Source: Maribacter sp. PR1
GTDB taxonomy: Bacteria > Bacteroidota > Bacteroidia > Flavobacteriales > Flavobacteriaceae
Direction of reading: 5' to 3'
Assembly: GCF_028464145.1 (NCBI RefSeq)
Contig: NZ_JAQPCG010000007.1
Coordinates: 248,001-312,000, forward strand
DNA length: 64,000 nucleotides
Shown here: positions 9,086 to 18,384 of the stretch, piece by piece
Position numbering within the stretch: the first letter of the stretch is position 1
Layout of the letters: every line of letters starts with the position of its first letter
The notes under the pieces: model-generated
Database searches by the model: none
What the model was told of the DNA's origin: nothing
The model's input: only the letters and a program-made list of their open reading frames with translations
Translations under genes and position numbers: made by a program

Positions 9086-9697
9086 ATGGGGATATTAGAC
9101 ATTTTATTTGGTGGAGGGAAAAAGAAAATTTCCAAAGAAACTGCGGAAACCCGTGGTGAACACATGCCAGATTTATTACTTCCCGTAGATGAAAAATTTA
9201 CTATTCACTTTAAAAAGAATGGCGGAAAATTTATTTATTGCATATCCGATAAAGAAGTCTCAAAAGCAATCCATAATATCATAGAAGAAAATAGTTGGGA
9301 GGACCATCCTTTTTTTGCGATGAACTCTCAATTGGTTAAAAAATTTTCCAAAGAAAATATTTCATTTACGGAAAAAATAAAGGAAAGCGATGTTTTCATG
9401 ACCACCTGCGAGCATTTGATCGCCCAGAACGGTAGTATTTTGGTATGTTCAAATCAGCTAATGGAAAAGAAAATCAATGAATTACCAAGTAATGTTATTG
9501 TATATGCCACTACAAGTCAATTGGTGGAATCTATAGGTGAAGGATTAAAGGCAATTAAGAAGAAATATGGCCCATCCATTCCTGCCAATATCACTACCCT
9601 AAAACACTTTAAAGCTACAGAAGAAAACTCAGATGATTTCTTAACATACGGAAGTAGTACTAAAAATCTTTATCTTTTATTGCTGGAAGATTTATAG
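9086..9697 (+). CDS. LUD domain protein (LutC/YkgG-like)
   Basis: The 203-aa protein resembles LUD-domain proteins, related to the LutC subunit linked to lactate utilisation. No LutA/LutB neighbours are present, so that role should not be assumed. Visible features are the N-terminal MGILDILFGGGKKK, a mid-protein strand FMTTCEHLIAQNGSILVCS, and a C-terminal LYLLLLEDL. The conserved position between ftsH and cdsA in Bacteroidota suggests a housekeeping role not yet assigned. Its stop is one base from the cdsA start. Confidence 0.72.
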   Translation: MGILDILFGGGKKKISKETAETRGEHMPDLLLPVDEKFTIHFKKNGGKFIYCISDKEVSKAIHNIIEENSWEDHPFFAMNSQLVKKFSKENISFTEKIKESDVFMTTCEHLIAQNGSILVCSNQLMEKKINELPSNVIVYATTSQLVESIGEGLKAIKKKYGPSIPANITTLKHFKATEENSDDFLTYGSSTKNLYLLLLEDL

Positions 9698-9698
9698 T

Positions 9699-10502
9699 AT
9701 GAAAGAGGTTTTAAGAAGGTCACTTACTGGAGCGGTGTATATAATCTTGTTATTATCCGCAGTATTCCTTAGTTCCGATGCTTTTGATTTCCTATTTATG
9801 ATATTCGGGCTGGCATGCCTTTACGAATATAAACGGCTTGTTCATCTTAAAGGGTACTATATTTTCTTGGCCTATTTATGTCTTTGGTGGGCATATATCT
9901 ATTTAATACACGACCAAATTTTGATAAATATCTTGATGTTTATCACAATTCTGGTAGATGTCTACCTTTTAGTTTATCTCTTCTCCAAAAAGCAAAAGAC
10001 CTTTTCAACTTTATATAAATTTTTAATTGGTCTGTTCTATATTGGTGGTGGATGTATTTTTCTTACCATGATACCTTATAAAAATGATGCTTTTGCAAAA
10101 CTTCTTATTATGGGTATTTTCATTCTTATATGGGTTAACGACTCCTTTGCATATATCGTGGGCAAAACCATTGGAAGAACTAAATTATTCCCAACCGTTT
10201 CACCAAAAAAAACTGTGGAAGGAACTGTTGGAGGTTATATCTTTGCCTTGGCCGCGGCATACATAATGGGAACTCAAGAGCAAATTATTGGGCCTTACCA
10301 ATGGATGTTGTTGGCTAGTGTCATCGTTGTTACCGGAAGTTTGGGAGATTTAATAGAATCCAAGTTTAAACGAAATGCCGATGTTAAGGATAGTGGGGCC
10401 ATATTACCGGGTCATGGAGGTATGTTGGACCGTTTGGATAGTTTGGTTTTTGCCGCCCCTTTTGCTTACTTAACACTAAATATTTTTACCTATGTTTCAT
10501 AG
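9699..10502 (+). CDS. cdsA: Phosphatidate cytidylyltransferase
   Basis: CdsA makes CDP-diacylglycerol from phosphatidate and CTP at the inner membrane. The 267-aa protein is mostly hydrophobic, with about seven to eight membrane segments. It ends with the family signature, GDLIESKFKRNADVKDSG followed by LPGHGGMLDRLDS, which carries the catalytic Asp residues. Its last 11 bases overlap the start of psd, whose substrate phosphatidylserine is made from the CdsA product, so coupling of the two genes makes metabolic sense. Confidence 0.95.
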   Translation: MKEVLRRSLTGAVYIILLLSAVFLSSDAFDFLFMIFGLACLYEYKRLVHLKGYYIFLAYLCLWWAYIYLIHDQILINILMFITILVDVYLLVYLFSKKQKTFSTLYKFLIGLFYIGGGCIFLTMIPYKNDAFAKLLIMGIFILIWVNDSFAYIVGKTIGRTKLFPTVSPKKTVEGTVGGYIFALAAAYIMGTQEQIIGPYQWMLLASVIVVTGSLGDLIESKFKRNADVKDSGAILPGHGGMLDRLDSLVFAAPFAYLTLNIFTYVS

Positions 10503-11175
10503 AGAGGGACAAAAAATAATATTAATAACCTTTTTTGTGACTGCCATTGCAGTACTATTGGCACATTTCTATGTAGACTTGGCTTGGGTAAAACTTGCCA
10601 TCCAAATATCTTCTTTAGTATTATTAGTACTTATACTTCAATTTTTTAGGAATCCTAAAAGAAGGGCCAACAAAACATTTGATGAAATTTTGGCTCCGGT
10701 GGACGGTAAAGTTGTAGTTATTGAAGAGGTGGAAGAGACAGAGTATTTTAAGGACAAGAGAAAACAGGTTTCTATTTTTATGTCGCCAATCAATGTACAT
10801 GTAACAAGGTACCCGGCGAGTGGAAGGGTAAAATATTCGAAATATCATCCCGGAAAATACTTGGTGGCCTGGCACCCAAAATCCAGTGAGGAAAACGAAA
10901 GAACTACCGTCGTTGTAGGAACTCCCAAGTTTGGTGATGTTCTTTTTAGACAAATAGCGGGGGCAATGGCACGTAGAATCGTAAATTATGCAGAAGTTGG
11001 CGAAAGCGTTCAGCAGGGGGATGATTCTGGTTTTATAAAGTTTGGTTCTAGGGTAGACCTATTGCTACCTTTAGATTGCCAAATTAATGTAACCTTAAAT
11101 CAAAAAGTAAAAGGAGCCCTAACGTGTATCGCTACTTATGTTGATCCAAATGAGCAAGAAGAATCTACATACTAA
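10492..11175 (+). CDS. psd: Phosphatidylserine decarboxylase proenzyme
   Basis: Psd decarboxylates phosphatidylserine to phosphatidylethanolamine and is made as a proenzyme that cleaves itself to create a pyruvoyl group. In this 227-aa short-type enzyme the cleavage motif is FGSR, with the Gly185-Ser186 bond expected to be cut. Two membrane segments lie near residues 10-27 and 36-52, and the core motif SPINVHVTRYPASG is at about 98-111. The gene overlaps cdsA by 11 bases and the acyl-CoA-binding gene by 26, so the three genes should share one mRNA. Confidence 0.94.
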   Translation: MFHREGQKIILITFFVTAIAVLLAHFYVDLAWVKLAIQISSLVLLVLILQFFRNPKRRANKTFDEILAPVDGKVVVIEEVEETEYFKDKRKQVSIFMSPINVHVTRYPASGRVKYSKYHPGKYLVAWHPKSSEENERTTVVVGTPKFGDVLFRQIAGAMARRIVNYAEVGESVQQGDDSGFIKFGSRVDLLLPLDCQINVTLNQKVKGALTCIATYVDPNEQEESTY

Positions 11176-11410
11176 TTTTGAAGCGGCGGTTGAATTCGTG
11201 AACACTTATGAATCACCCATACCAGCAGATATTCTTTTAAAACTATATGCCTATTACAAAGTTGCCAATAAGAACTATAATAATCCTGGTAGCAAAACTC
11301 CCTTGATAAATGCATTTAAGGCCAATGCATTGATACAGGCACAGAACATAAGTAATGAGGAAGCCATGAAGGCCTATATTAAATTGGTAGACCTTGAGTT
11401 AAAATCTTAA
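11150..11410 (+). CDS. Acyl-CoA-binding protein (ACBP)
   Basis: The 86-aa protein matches the four-helix ACBP family, which binds long-chain acyl-CoA esters in the cytoplasm. The segments NFEAAVEFVNTY, LLKLYAYYKVANK and the C-terminal EEAMKAYIKLVDL correspond to the family helices; the acyl-CoA contact pair Y-x-x-Y-K is visible in the second. I chose the ATG at 11150 (MSKKN), which overlaps the end of psd; an ATG at 11138 is also in frame. Its place after cdsA and psd ties it to lipid metabolism. Confidence 0.88.
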   Translation: MSKKNLHTNFEAAVEFVNTYESPIPADILLKLYAYYKVANKNYNNPGSKTPLINAFKANALIQAQNISNEEAMKAYIKLVDLELKS

Positions 11411-11419
11411 TACCATATT

Positions 11420-12184
11420 TTATTCATATAAGTCATCCAAATCTGCATTGCACAAATCTGTAAAAAGTTTACTTACCTCATAGCAAACATCATTAAAAAA
11501 AAGTTCACCCTTTTCTTTTGTTGCAAATTCTGGATTTCCTGTACCAGTATCCTTACTAATTTTGGACCACTCCCTTTCCGCCCAAACACCACCTTCTGAA
11601 AAAGCCTTTATTTTAAATTTTTTATGGTCACCCCTTCCCCATCTATCTTTTGGCAAAACCAAATCCGGTCTTAGATAAAGCATCAAACTGGTTTCCATTT
11701 CATCGGCATGATCCCCTTCTTCTTGAAAATACTTTGACTTATCTAACATTTGAGGGAAAAAGCAAAAACAAATGAACATTTTAGGGAAGAGTAAACCCAA
11801 TTCCCTTACAATGGGTTTAAAATTATTACCTCCATGTCCATTAAAAATCAATAATTTGTGAACTCCTTGAGTACTTAAAACCGTAATTATATCCTTTAAT
11901 ATGGCAAACTGTGTGCTTGGGTTTAAGTTGATATCCAAATAGATATCCTTTTGACCCGTATTTACCCCGAATGGAATCGTTGGAAGCACAATAACCTTAT
12001 CACCATTTTCCCAAGTAATTCTTGCTGATTCTTCAACCATGGATTGAGCCTGAAAATTATCTGTTGCGTAAGGCAAGTGATAATTGTGTGCTTCCGTTGC
12101 ACCCCACGGTAATATGGCCAATTCAACATCTTCGCCCTTAAGATGTTCCCAATTGGTCTCCGCTAAAATATAAGGTCTTATCAT
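11420..12184 (-). CDS. Creatininase family protein
   Basis: The 254-aa protein belongs to the creatininase/creatinine amidohydrolase-like metal enzymes, which cleave cyclic or linear amides. Metal-ligand motifs are in the expected order: LPWGATEAHNYHLPYATD (about residues 25-42), FNGHGGN (about 114-120) and DHADEMETS (about 158-166). The true substrate in flavobacteria is unknown, and the family includes enzymes on pterin, riboflavin and mycofactocin pathways. Its start overlaps the stop of the upstream sterol-desaturase gene by 4 bases (ATGA), so the pair is probably translated together. Confidence 0.88.
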   Translation of the reverse strand: MIRPYILAETNWEHLKGEDVELAILPWGATEAHNYHLPYATDNFQAQSMVEESARITWENGDKVIVLPTIPFGVNTGQKDIYLDINLNPSTQFAILKDIITVLSTQGVHKLLIFNGHGGNNFKPIVRELGLLFPKMFICFCFFPQMLDKSKYFQEEGDHADEMETSLMLYLRPDLVLPKDRWGRGDHKKFKIKAFSEGGVWAEREWSKISKDTGTGNPEFATKEKGELFFNDVCYEVSKLFTDLCNADLDDLYE

Positions 12185-13440
12185 ACAAGTACGTTTTTCT
12201 TTTTAAAGGTAGCCGTAAAATATGCTCCTCCTGCGATTGTTATTAAATTATAAAATACTATTAAGGATACACCAAAAGGAATAACCGAGTTTAAATCGAA
12301 CCAATCCCCGGTGAGAATAATAATTAGGATACCTACTATACCCCTTAGGACTTCTATCCAAATGGCATGCGTTTCACCGTCCATCAAACTTGTATACCCA
12401 TAAATACCGGTAAACACAATCCCCCCATAAACCAATAACTCCGTGGTTGAAAGGTTCCCATAATTACCAAACATATACAATAACAACAGCAGGGACATTA
12501 CCAATTGAAAAATAATATAAACGTTGAAGATTTTGGAAGTGGGTGTTTTGTAACGCTCAAAATTATAAACATCGGTAATAATCTCCATAGGATATTTATC
12601 CCTAACATCATTAGGCCTCCAACCGGTTGGCATGAACCAAATTCTAAATTTATCCCAAAAACTTTTTGTTCGCCGAGCATCCATCATTAACCTCCATAAA
12701 TGTTGAAAATTAATTCTGATTGGGTTCCATGTCTTCGCAGGTTTTAATATACCATATTGTGGAACTACGTCGGGTAATTCCTCTTGAAATGTCCCAAATA
12801 AACGGTCCCAAACACAGAACACTTGTCCCAAATTCTTATCGATGTATTCTGGATTAATAGCATGGTGCACTCTATGTTGTGATGGAGTTACAATTATATA
12901 TTCCAACCAACCCATTTTACCTATATGTTGTGTATGATACCAAAACTGAGCAAACAATTGTATAGGGGCCAATATCGCAATTACTTTGTTGGGAACACCC
13001 AAAAGAGCTGCAGGTATCAACAGGAAAGGGAAATACCCTAATAAGTTAGAAATTGATTGACGTAGCGCACAGGCTAGGTTAAACGATTCACTACTATGAT
13101 GAATTACATGCTGATTCCAAAAAAAATTGACCTTATGGCTAAGCCTATGATTCCAATATCCGGCAAAATCTATGGCTATAAAGCCAACTACCCATGTTAC
13201 CCATGTAACTTCAATATGCGTTATAGCCAAAAGTTTAAGTAAGAATGGATAGGACACCAAGACCAAAACAATTCCCAAGGAATCCTTAATGATATTGGTT
13301 AGTCCCGAACTTATACTGGAGACCGTATCCAAAACACTATGTTTTTGGTCCTTTACAACATGACCGTAGAGTATCTCTATTCCCAATAGAAGAATAAAAA
13401 AAGGAATGGCATAAAGTAAGGCTGTGGCGTAAGTTTCCAA
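12181..13440 (-). CDS. Fatty acid hydroxylase / sterol desaturase superfamily membrane protein
   Basis: The 419-aa integral membrane protein carries the histidine clusters of di-iron fatty acid hydroxylases: HRLSH, HVIHH and the later QHRVHH. These would coordinate two irons for oxygen-dependent hydroxylation or desaturation of a lipid. Four or more N-terminal membrane segments surround the clusters. A second set of three or four hydrophobic segments makes up the last 120 residues, which is longer than the minimal family domain. Coupling to a creatininase-family gene by a 4-base overlap is the main context clue. The lipid substrate is not evident. Confidence 0.88.
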   Translation of the reverse strand: METYATALLYAIPFFILLLGIEILYGHVVKDQKHSVLDTVSSISSGLTNIIKDSLGIVLVLVSYPFLLKLLAITHIEVTWVTWVVGFIAIDFAGYWNHRLSHKVNFFWNQHVIHHSSESFNLACALRQSISNLLGYFPFLLIPAALLGVPNKVIAILAPIQLFAQFWYHTQHIGKMGWLEYIIVTPSQHRVHHAINPEYIDKNLGQVFCVWDRLFGTFQEELPDVVPQYGILKPAKTWNPIRINFQHLWRLMMDARRTKSFWDKFRIWFMPTGWRPNDVRDKYPMEIITDVYNFERYKTPTSKIFNVYIIFQLVMSLLLLLYMFGNYGNLSTTELLVYGGIVFTGIYGYTSLMDGETHAIWIEVLRGIVGILIIILTGDWFDLNSVIPFGVSLIVFYNLITIAGGAYFTATFKKKNVLV

Positions 13441-13504
13441 AACTATATGTTAATACTGTTCAAGATACAAAGTCTCTTTATAAACTCAAATTCCAAAAAT
13501 CCAT

Positions 13505-14206
13505 TTAAGGATCGAAACGAAGTATGTATCCTTTACTATGAACGTTCTCTATTTTAATACTGGGGTCCTTGTCCAAGTACTTTCTTAATCGAGTAATAAA
13601 TACATTCAAGCTCTTTTTATTGAAATAATCATTCTTACCCCAAATCTTTATTAAAATGTCCTTGTGAGAACAAAGCTGATTCTTTTTTTCAACTAAATAT
13701 TTTAGTACTTCACTTTCCTTTACCGTTAATTTTACTTTCTGGTCCTCATATGTCAATTCCTGATTCAGGGAGTTAAAGTGGTACTTGCCTACTTTGTATT
13801 CCTCTATTACGGTTTCAATTTTCGAATTATTCGTTAGTCGAGACAATAAATTTTGTATCCTAATTACTAGTTCCTCTTCATCGATAGGTTTTTTGAGATA
13901 ATCCACAGCGCCCAAATAAAACCCTTTAAGAACGTCGACTTTTAATGATTTTGCCGTTAAAAATATAAATGGTAAACCCGAATGATCCTCATTGATTTTT
14001 TGTGCCAACGTAAACCCATCCATTTCTGGCATCATAACATCTAATACAGCCAAATCGTATGGGGACTGATTCAACTGCAGCAAAGCTGCCTTTCCATTTT
14101 TCGCCCAGGTAACATCGAAATTTTTCATCTTCAGGTATTCGGATAACAAGTAGCCTAAAGCCTCATCATCTTCAACCAATAATATTCTTTTTTTATTTTC
14201 CATCAT
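13505..14206 (-). CDS. OmpR/PhoB-type response regulator
   Basis: The 233-aa protein has an N-terminal receiver domain (VEDDE acidic pocket, phosphoacceptor Asp56 in LDVMMPEMDG, conserved Lys in DYLKKP) and a C-terminal winged-helix Trans_reg_C domain ending in SKGYILRFDP. The recognition part includes NVFITRLRKYLDKD. Two adjacent ATG codons are possible starts; the first overlaps the stop of the sensor kinase gene by 4 bases. It is the transcription-factor half of this two-component system. Its targets are not visible, although the divergent beta-barrel gene beyond the kinase is a candidate. Confidence 0.93.
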   Translation of the reverse strand: MMENKKRILLVEDDEALGYLLSEYLKMKNFDVTWAKNGKAALLQLNQSPYDLAVLDVMMPEMDGFTLAQKINEDHSGLPFIFLTAKSLKVDVLKGFYLGAVDYLKKPIDEEELVIRIQNLLSRLTNNSKIETVIEEYKVGKYHFNSLNQELTYEDQKVKLTVKESEVLKYLVEKKNQLCSHKDILIKIWGKNDYFNKKSLNVFITRLRKYLDKDPSIKIENVHSKGYILRFDP

Positions 14207-15474
14207 TTAATAATTGGTATTATTAAAGTTACTTTGGTACCTAAGTCTTCCTCACTCTCTATTAAAACTTTACCACCATGTTTACCAATAACCTTTTTCA
14301 CATAGCTTAAGCCAAGACCATACCCCTTTACATTGTGTAAATCACCATCAACAACTCTATAAAACTTTCTAAAAACCCTTTGCTTATCGTCTTTGGATAT
14401 CCCCTTACCATTATCCGATATCTCAATGTACAGTTTAGATTTCTTTGTATATGACTTCAAATCTATTATTGGGTTTTGAGAATATTTCTTTGCATTATCC
14501 AAAATATTGTTGATGGCATTTTCCAGATGAAAAACTTCTGCATTAACTAGATATTCTTCTCCTGAAAGCTCATACTCGAATTTTCCATCTTCAATAGAGA
14601 TCAAGGTTTTAAATTCTGAACAAAGAGACTCCAAATAAGGCTTCAAGTCTACTTGTTTTAGGGTAATTACGCTTTTACCTGATTCCAAACTTGCTAGCTC
14701 CAGGACCTTTTCTATATGACCGGATAAACGACTTACCTGTTGCCTAATAATATCCAGTACAGGTTTCTGCTTTTCCGAAGCGGTCTCGTCAAGTATCTTA
14801 GTGGCCAATCCAATCGAAAAAACAGGTGTTTTTAATTCATGTGTTAGATTGTTTATAAATTCATTTGTTGTTGTTATAACACTGCTCTGCCAATAATAGG
14901 TCCTTAAAACCCAAAATATCGTTACACAGATTCCTATTAAGAATAAAATACTGGGAAAAGTGAGTCCATTTAGTTTTGATAGATAATATTTATGTAAATT
15001 ATTGAATTGAAGCTCCAGAACAATAGGCTTTTCCAATAAATCGGCAAAGTATCCCTCCAACTCGATTGGATAGGATTCCACGTCATCTAAATCATCGAAT
15101 TGGTCCAAGGAGCTTAGAATATAACTACTGTCCTTAGCCAATAAATGATAGGTAAAATCAGATTCAATGCCTTGTTGCCTTAATTGTTCCCCAATAAAAT
15201 CCCTTAAAAAAAAGTCGGATACATTTTCAAGACTATCAATACTAACCTTGAAAAAAGTAGTATCCCGCTGCATGGCTTGGCCGACCAAATAGGTAAGTTT
15301 ATTATCCTCCTCTAGCCCTTCTTTGATTACTTTGGCTGCAGTTTCTATCCTTGTTCCAAATTGAACTTTCGCCAAGTTAAGCCCTATTCTTAAATATTGA
15401 TATTGCACAATGGCCAAACCAACAATTGATACAAAGAACAGTCCTATATAGATATATTTCCTTTTCAAAATCAC
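14203..15474 (-). CDS. Sensor histidine kinase (two-transmembrane type)
   Basis: The 423-aa kinase has a first membrane segment at about residues 7-25, a periplasmic sensor region of about 145 residues, and a second membrane segment at about 172-190. The HisKA box is NLTHELKTP with His212. The HATPase domain has the N-box (NNILDNAKKYS), G1 (SDNGKGIS), F-box (FRKFYR) and G2 (GYGLGLSYV). No HAMP domain is obvious. The 4-base overlap with the OmpR-type regulator marks them as one operon. Confidence 0.93.
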   Translation of the reverse strand: MILKRKYIYIGLFFVSIVGLAIVQYQYLRIGLNLAKVQFGTRIETAAKVIKEGLEEDNKLTYLVGQAMQRDTTFFKVSIDSLENVSDFFLRDFIGEQLRQQGIESDFTYHLLAKDSSYILSSLDQFDDLDDVESYPIELEGYFADLLEKPIVLELQFNNLHKYYLSKLNGLTFPSILFLIGICVTIFWVLRTYYWQSSVITTTNEFINNLTHELKTPVFSIGLATKILDETASEKQKPVLDIIRQQVSRLSGHIEKVLELASLESGKSVITLKQVDLKPYLESLCSEFKTLISIEDGKFEYELSGEEYLVNAEVFHLENAINNILDNAKKYSQNPIIDLKSYTKKSKLYIEISDNGKGISKDDKQRVFRKFYRVVDGDLHNVKGYGLGLSYVKKVIGKHGGKVLIESEEDLGTKVTLIIPIIK

Positions 15475-15591
15475 TACTAATTAACCCAAATAACCGGGTA
15501 TATTAATGCATTTTAATATTCTCTTAAGTCCATTAACCTTTCGTTAAACCTCTTTACCCTACCCTTAATCTAAGTAAGTATCGAATTCCTC

Positions 15592-15599
15592 TATGTTTG
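15592..15599 (+). promoter_or_regulatory. Candidate -7 element in the divergent 261-bp gap
   Basis: TATGTTTG fits TAnnTTTG. It lies about 55 bases upstream of a strong hairpin with a T-run, so a transcript from here would be about 85 nt if it stops there. No TTG is seen at -33. Confidence 0.3.
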
Positions 15600-15654
15600 T
15601 CAATGTTAATGAATTAATCTTGAGTTAAGTTAGTGTTTAAGAACATAATGTTGA

Positions 15655-15690
15655 AAAACCAACTCTTTGTAGCGGGGAGTTGGTTTTTTT
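15655..15690 (+). terminator. Intrinsic terminator-like hairpin upstream of the beta-barrel gene
   Basis: An 11-base stem (AAAACCAACTC with GAGTTGGTTTT) closes an 11-base loop and runs into seven or more T residues. It lies 45 bases before the GTG start of the beta-barrel gene and points toward it. It is therefore either an attenuator in that gene's leader or the end of a short independent transcript. Confidence 0.6.
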
Positions 15691-15735
15691 CTCACGGCAA
15701 TTCATCTTTCAACCAACTAAAAAAAATCATTTACC

Positions 15736-16875
15736 GTGCTAAAAAAACTCATTTTTTTTACCTCCTTATTTATTTTATCATCAATTACTAATCTAAAGGC
15801 GCAGGGATGTGTGGCTATTCGTCACTTTTCCTCCTGTGTGGGAAGTAGTCTAGAGAATAACTTATTGGGAACCGGAGATTTACAAATTGGAGTCAATTAC
15901 CGGTACTTTAAATCCTTTAGACATTTTAGAGGCACGGAAGAAGAACCTGATCGTTTGTCCAATAATACGGAAGTTATAAACCATTCCCACGCTTGGGATT
16001 TTTTTGCAACCTATGGTGTTACCGAGAGGCTTTATACCAGTATTACCATACCCACGGTAATCAATACAAGGTCCTCGCTATATGAACATGGACGGGATGA
16101 GCGTAATGTTACTTTCTCCAGAGGTCTTGCGGATATCAGGTTTGGAGTTGGTTATTGGTTATTTGATTTGGAAAAATCACCTAACGGAAATTTAGCACTA
16201 GGCTTAGGGGTAAAATTACCCACAGGGAGCTACAATGCTTCCGATATTTTTTACAATGTAGGTCCTAATGGGGAACCTCAGACAAGACCTGTAGACCAGT
16301 CCATCCAGCCAGGAGATGGAGGTTTCGGGATTACCCTGGACTTTCAAGTGTATCAAAAGTTTGCAACTGACTTTTTTGGTTATGCAAGTGGATTTTATTT
16401 AATAAACCCAAGAGAAACCAACGGAACAAGAACTTTTAGGGAAACACTTAGTCCTATTTTAGAAAATGAGTCCATAATGGCAGTACCTGATCAATACTCA
16501 CTAAGAGGTGGTTTAAGTTATACCCTGACACCTTCCTTTTCAACCTCCTTAGGGGCACGATTTGATTGTGTTCCGGTAAAAGACCTTCTAGGCGGCAACG
16601 AAGGCTTTAGAAGGCCTGGCAACGTACTTTCTGTTGATCCTGGTCTAAGTTTTATGAAAAATAATTTTACAATTAATCTAAATGTACCTTTTGCCGTACG
16701 CAGAGAGCGTCCACAGAGTATTACAGATTTACAAACGGAAGAACTTACCGGAAATCCTAGAAATGGTGACGCAGCCTTTTCGGATTATGTCATCAACTTA
16801 GGAGTTTCTTATCGTTTTGCGAACAATAAAGTCAAATTATCCCCTGAAATAGAGGACACTTTTAAAACGAATTAA
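15736..16875 (+). CDS. Outer-membrane beta-barrel (transporter-like) protein
   Basis: The 379-aa protein begins at a GTG, has a signal peptide (LKKLIFFTSLFILSSITNLKAQ) and then alternating polar/hydrophobic strands separated by turns, ending in an aromatic strand YRFANN. This is the pattern of an outer-membrane barrel similar to the phenol-degradation MetA-like/transporter group. A cysteine pair (GCVAIRHFSSC) just after the signal peptide is notable. The ligand is unknown. The DoxX-like gene starts 5 bases downstream, so they form a two-gene unit. The divergent two-component system may regulate it, which is inference from position. Confidence 0.75.
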   Translation: MLKKLIFFTSLFILSSITNLKAQGCVAIRHFSSCVGSSLENNLLGTGDLQIGVNYRYFKSFRHFRGTEEEPDRLSNNTEVINHSHAWDFFATYGVTERLYTSITIPTVINTRSSLYEHGRDERNVTFSRGLADIRFGVGYWLFDLEKSPNGNLALGLGVKLPTGSYNASDIFYNVGPNGEPQTRPVDQSIQPGDGGFGITLDFQVYQKFATDFFGYASGFYLINPRETNGTRTFRETLSPILENESIMAVPDQYSLRGGLSYTLTPSFSTSLGARFDCVPVKDLLGGNEGFRRPGNVLSVDPGLSFMKNNFTINLNVPFAVRRERPQSITDLQTEELTGNPRNGDAAFSDYVINLGVSYRFANNKVKLSPEIEDTFKTN

Positions 16876-16880
16876 ACCAA

Positions 16881-17393
16881 ATGGAAAACAAGAACAAAAA
16901 CAATCGTTATCTAAAAATTGCAATAGGCCTAGTATATCTATGGTTTGGAGTGCTCAAATTCTTCCCCAACGTAAGTCCCGCAGAAGAACTAGCGGTAAAT
17001 ACCATTAATCAGCTGACCAATTTCTTAATTCCTTCCAATATCTCAATCGTATTATTGGCGCTTTGGGAAACCACCGTTGGTCTTTTTTTAATCCTTGGTT
17101 TACAGAAAAAAAACACGATTAGAGTTGCTGTTATACATATGCTCCTAACATTTACACCTCTTTATTTTTTCCCTGATTTAATTTTCAACGACACCATTTT
17201 ATCACTTACACTATTAGGACAGTACATTGTAAAAAACCTAATTATTCTTGGGGCTCTTGGTATTTTGTGGATAGAAGTGAAGGAAAAAAGTTCTGTAGCC
17301 CAAAAAACGGAAAAAAACACGTTGTCATCATCTTTAAACCTTAGTAAAGTTTTAGATTACTTTAATTCCGACAAAAGGAAGGCTACAACCTAG
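16881..17393 (+). CDS. DoxX-like small integral membrane protein
   Basis: The 170-aa protein has four hydrophobic segments (about residues 10-24, 53-72, 82-98 and 107-128) and the early segment YLWFGVLKFFP, which resembles the W/F-G-x-x-K-F signature of DoxX/DoxD-like proteins. The last 40 residues are polar and cytoplasmic. DoxX-like proteins are linked to quinone or redox processes, but a function is not proven for this branch. It follows the beta-barrel gene by 5 bases. Its TAG stop overlaps the stop of the converging gene by 4 bases. Confidence 0.7.
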   Translation: MENKNKNNRYLKIAIGLVYLWFGVLKFFPNVSPAEELAVNTINQLTNFLIPSNISIVLLALWETTVGLFLILGLQKKNTIRVAVIHMLLTFTPLYFFPDLIFNDTILSLTLLGQYIVKNLIILGALGILWIEVKEKSSVAQKTEKNTLSSSLNLSKVLDYFNSDKRKATT

Positions 17394-17980
17394 TTGGGGC
17401 CTACCATAATATGGGCCCTATGTGTTCCCGGGTCCATAAGCCAGGGCATACCTTTTGCGTGGGGTTTATCGGGTAAACCTGTAGATTCAGTGGTTGCGAA
17501 AGGAATATAAATAACGTATCTAAATTTTCCATTAGATAATTCCCCGGTTGAACTGTCGTAATCCTCATCAGAACCGTAATAGACATACATCATACTTGGT
17601 TCTTTGGGCATTTCAAGTTTACCTTGGGCTACTTCATCTCCACGAATTTCCCGAATCTCCTGTACATCTTTCCCTTGCGCCCTTAATTCCCTACCACGAT
17701 TCATAAAGGGTTCCAATTTTTTGGAATAGCAGGAAACACTTATTCCTTCCCTAATAGGGTCATCTGACAGACAAATCAAATTACTTGTTCCTTCTTTAAG
17801 CACTACTAATTCCCCTGCTTCATTATACCCATATACCATAGTATCAGTATTGTTTCCTTCGGGAACTGGTAACAAAGCTGTTTTTATTTGAACATCTTTG
17901 GGTAATATTTTGCCCTTTTCATTTTGAGCATATGACCCAACTAAAGAAAAAAGAAATAAGCAGATACATAGATTTTTCAT
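17390..17980 (-). CDS. Secreted protein of unknown function
   Basis: I do not recognise the family. The 196-aa protein has a signal peptide (MKNLCICLFLFSLVGSYAQ), then a soluble domain with two cysteines (CLSDDPIREGISVSC) that could form a disulfide. A helical charged middle (RELRAQGKDVQEIREIRGDE) precedes a C-terminal part rich in Tyr, Pro and His (PHAKGMPWLMDPGTHRAHIM). It is likely periplasmic. It converges on the DoxX-like gene with a 4-base stop overlap and appears to be transcribed alone. Confidence 0.7.
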   Translation of the reverse strand: MKNLCICLFLFSLVGSYAQNEKGKILPKDVQIKTALLPVPEGNNTDTMVYGYNEAGELVVLKEGTSNLICLSDDPIREGISVSCYSKKLEPFMNRGRELRAQGKDVQEIREIRGDEVAQGKLEMPKEPSMMYVYYGSDEDYDSSTGELSNGKFRYVIYIPFATTESTGLPDKPHAKGMPWLMDPGTHRAHIMVGPN

Positions 17981-18058
17981 AATTATTTGATTTTATTGAA
18001 AAAATAGGTGTTTAAACAACTTAACCTTAAGATAGTCAAAACTTTAGAAACTCAAAGT

Positions 18059-18088
18059 AAAAAACCAATTCTATCCCTAGAATTGGTT
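18059..18088 (-). terminator. Intrinsic terminator after the 55-aa membrane protein gene
   Basis: On the minus strand an 11-bp stem (AAACCAATTCT paired with AGAATTGGTTT) with a 6-base loop is followed by a run of T residues, 24 bases after the stop codon at 18112. Confidence 0.7.
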
Positions 18089-18111
18089 TACTAATTTTTA
18101 AGGGTTTAGTC

Positions 18112-18369
<258 letters not shown>

Positions 18370-18384
18370 TTAACTCCAATATAT

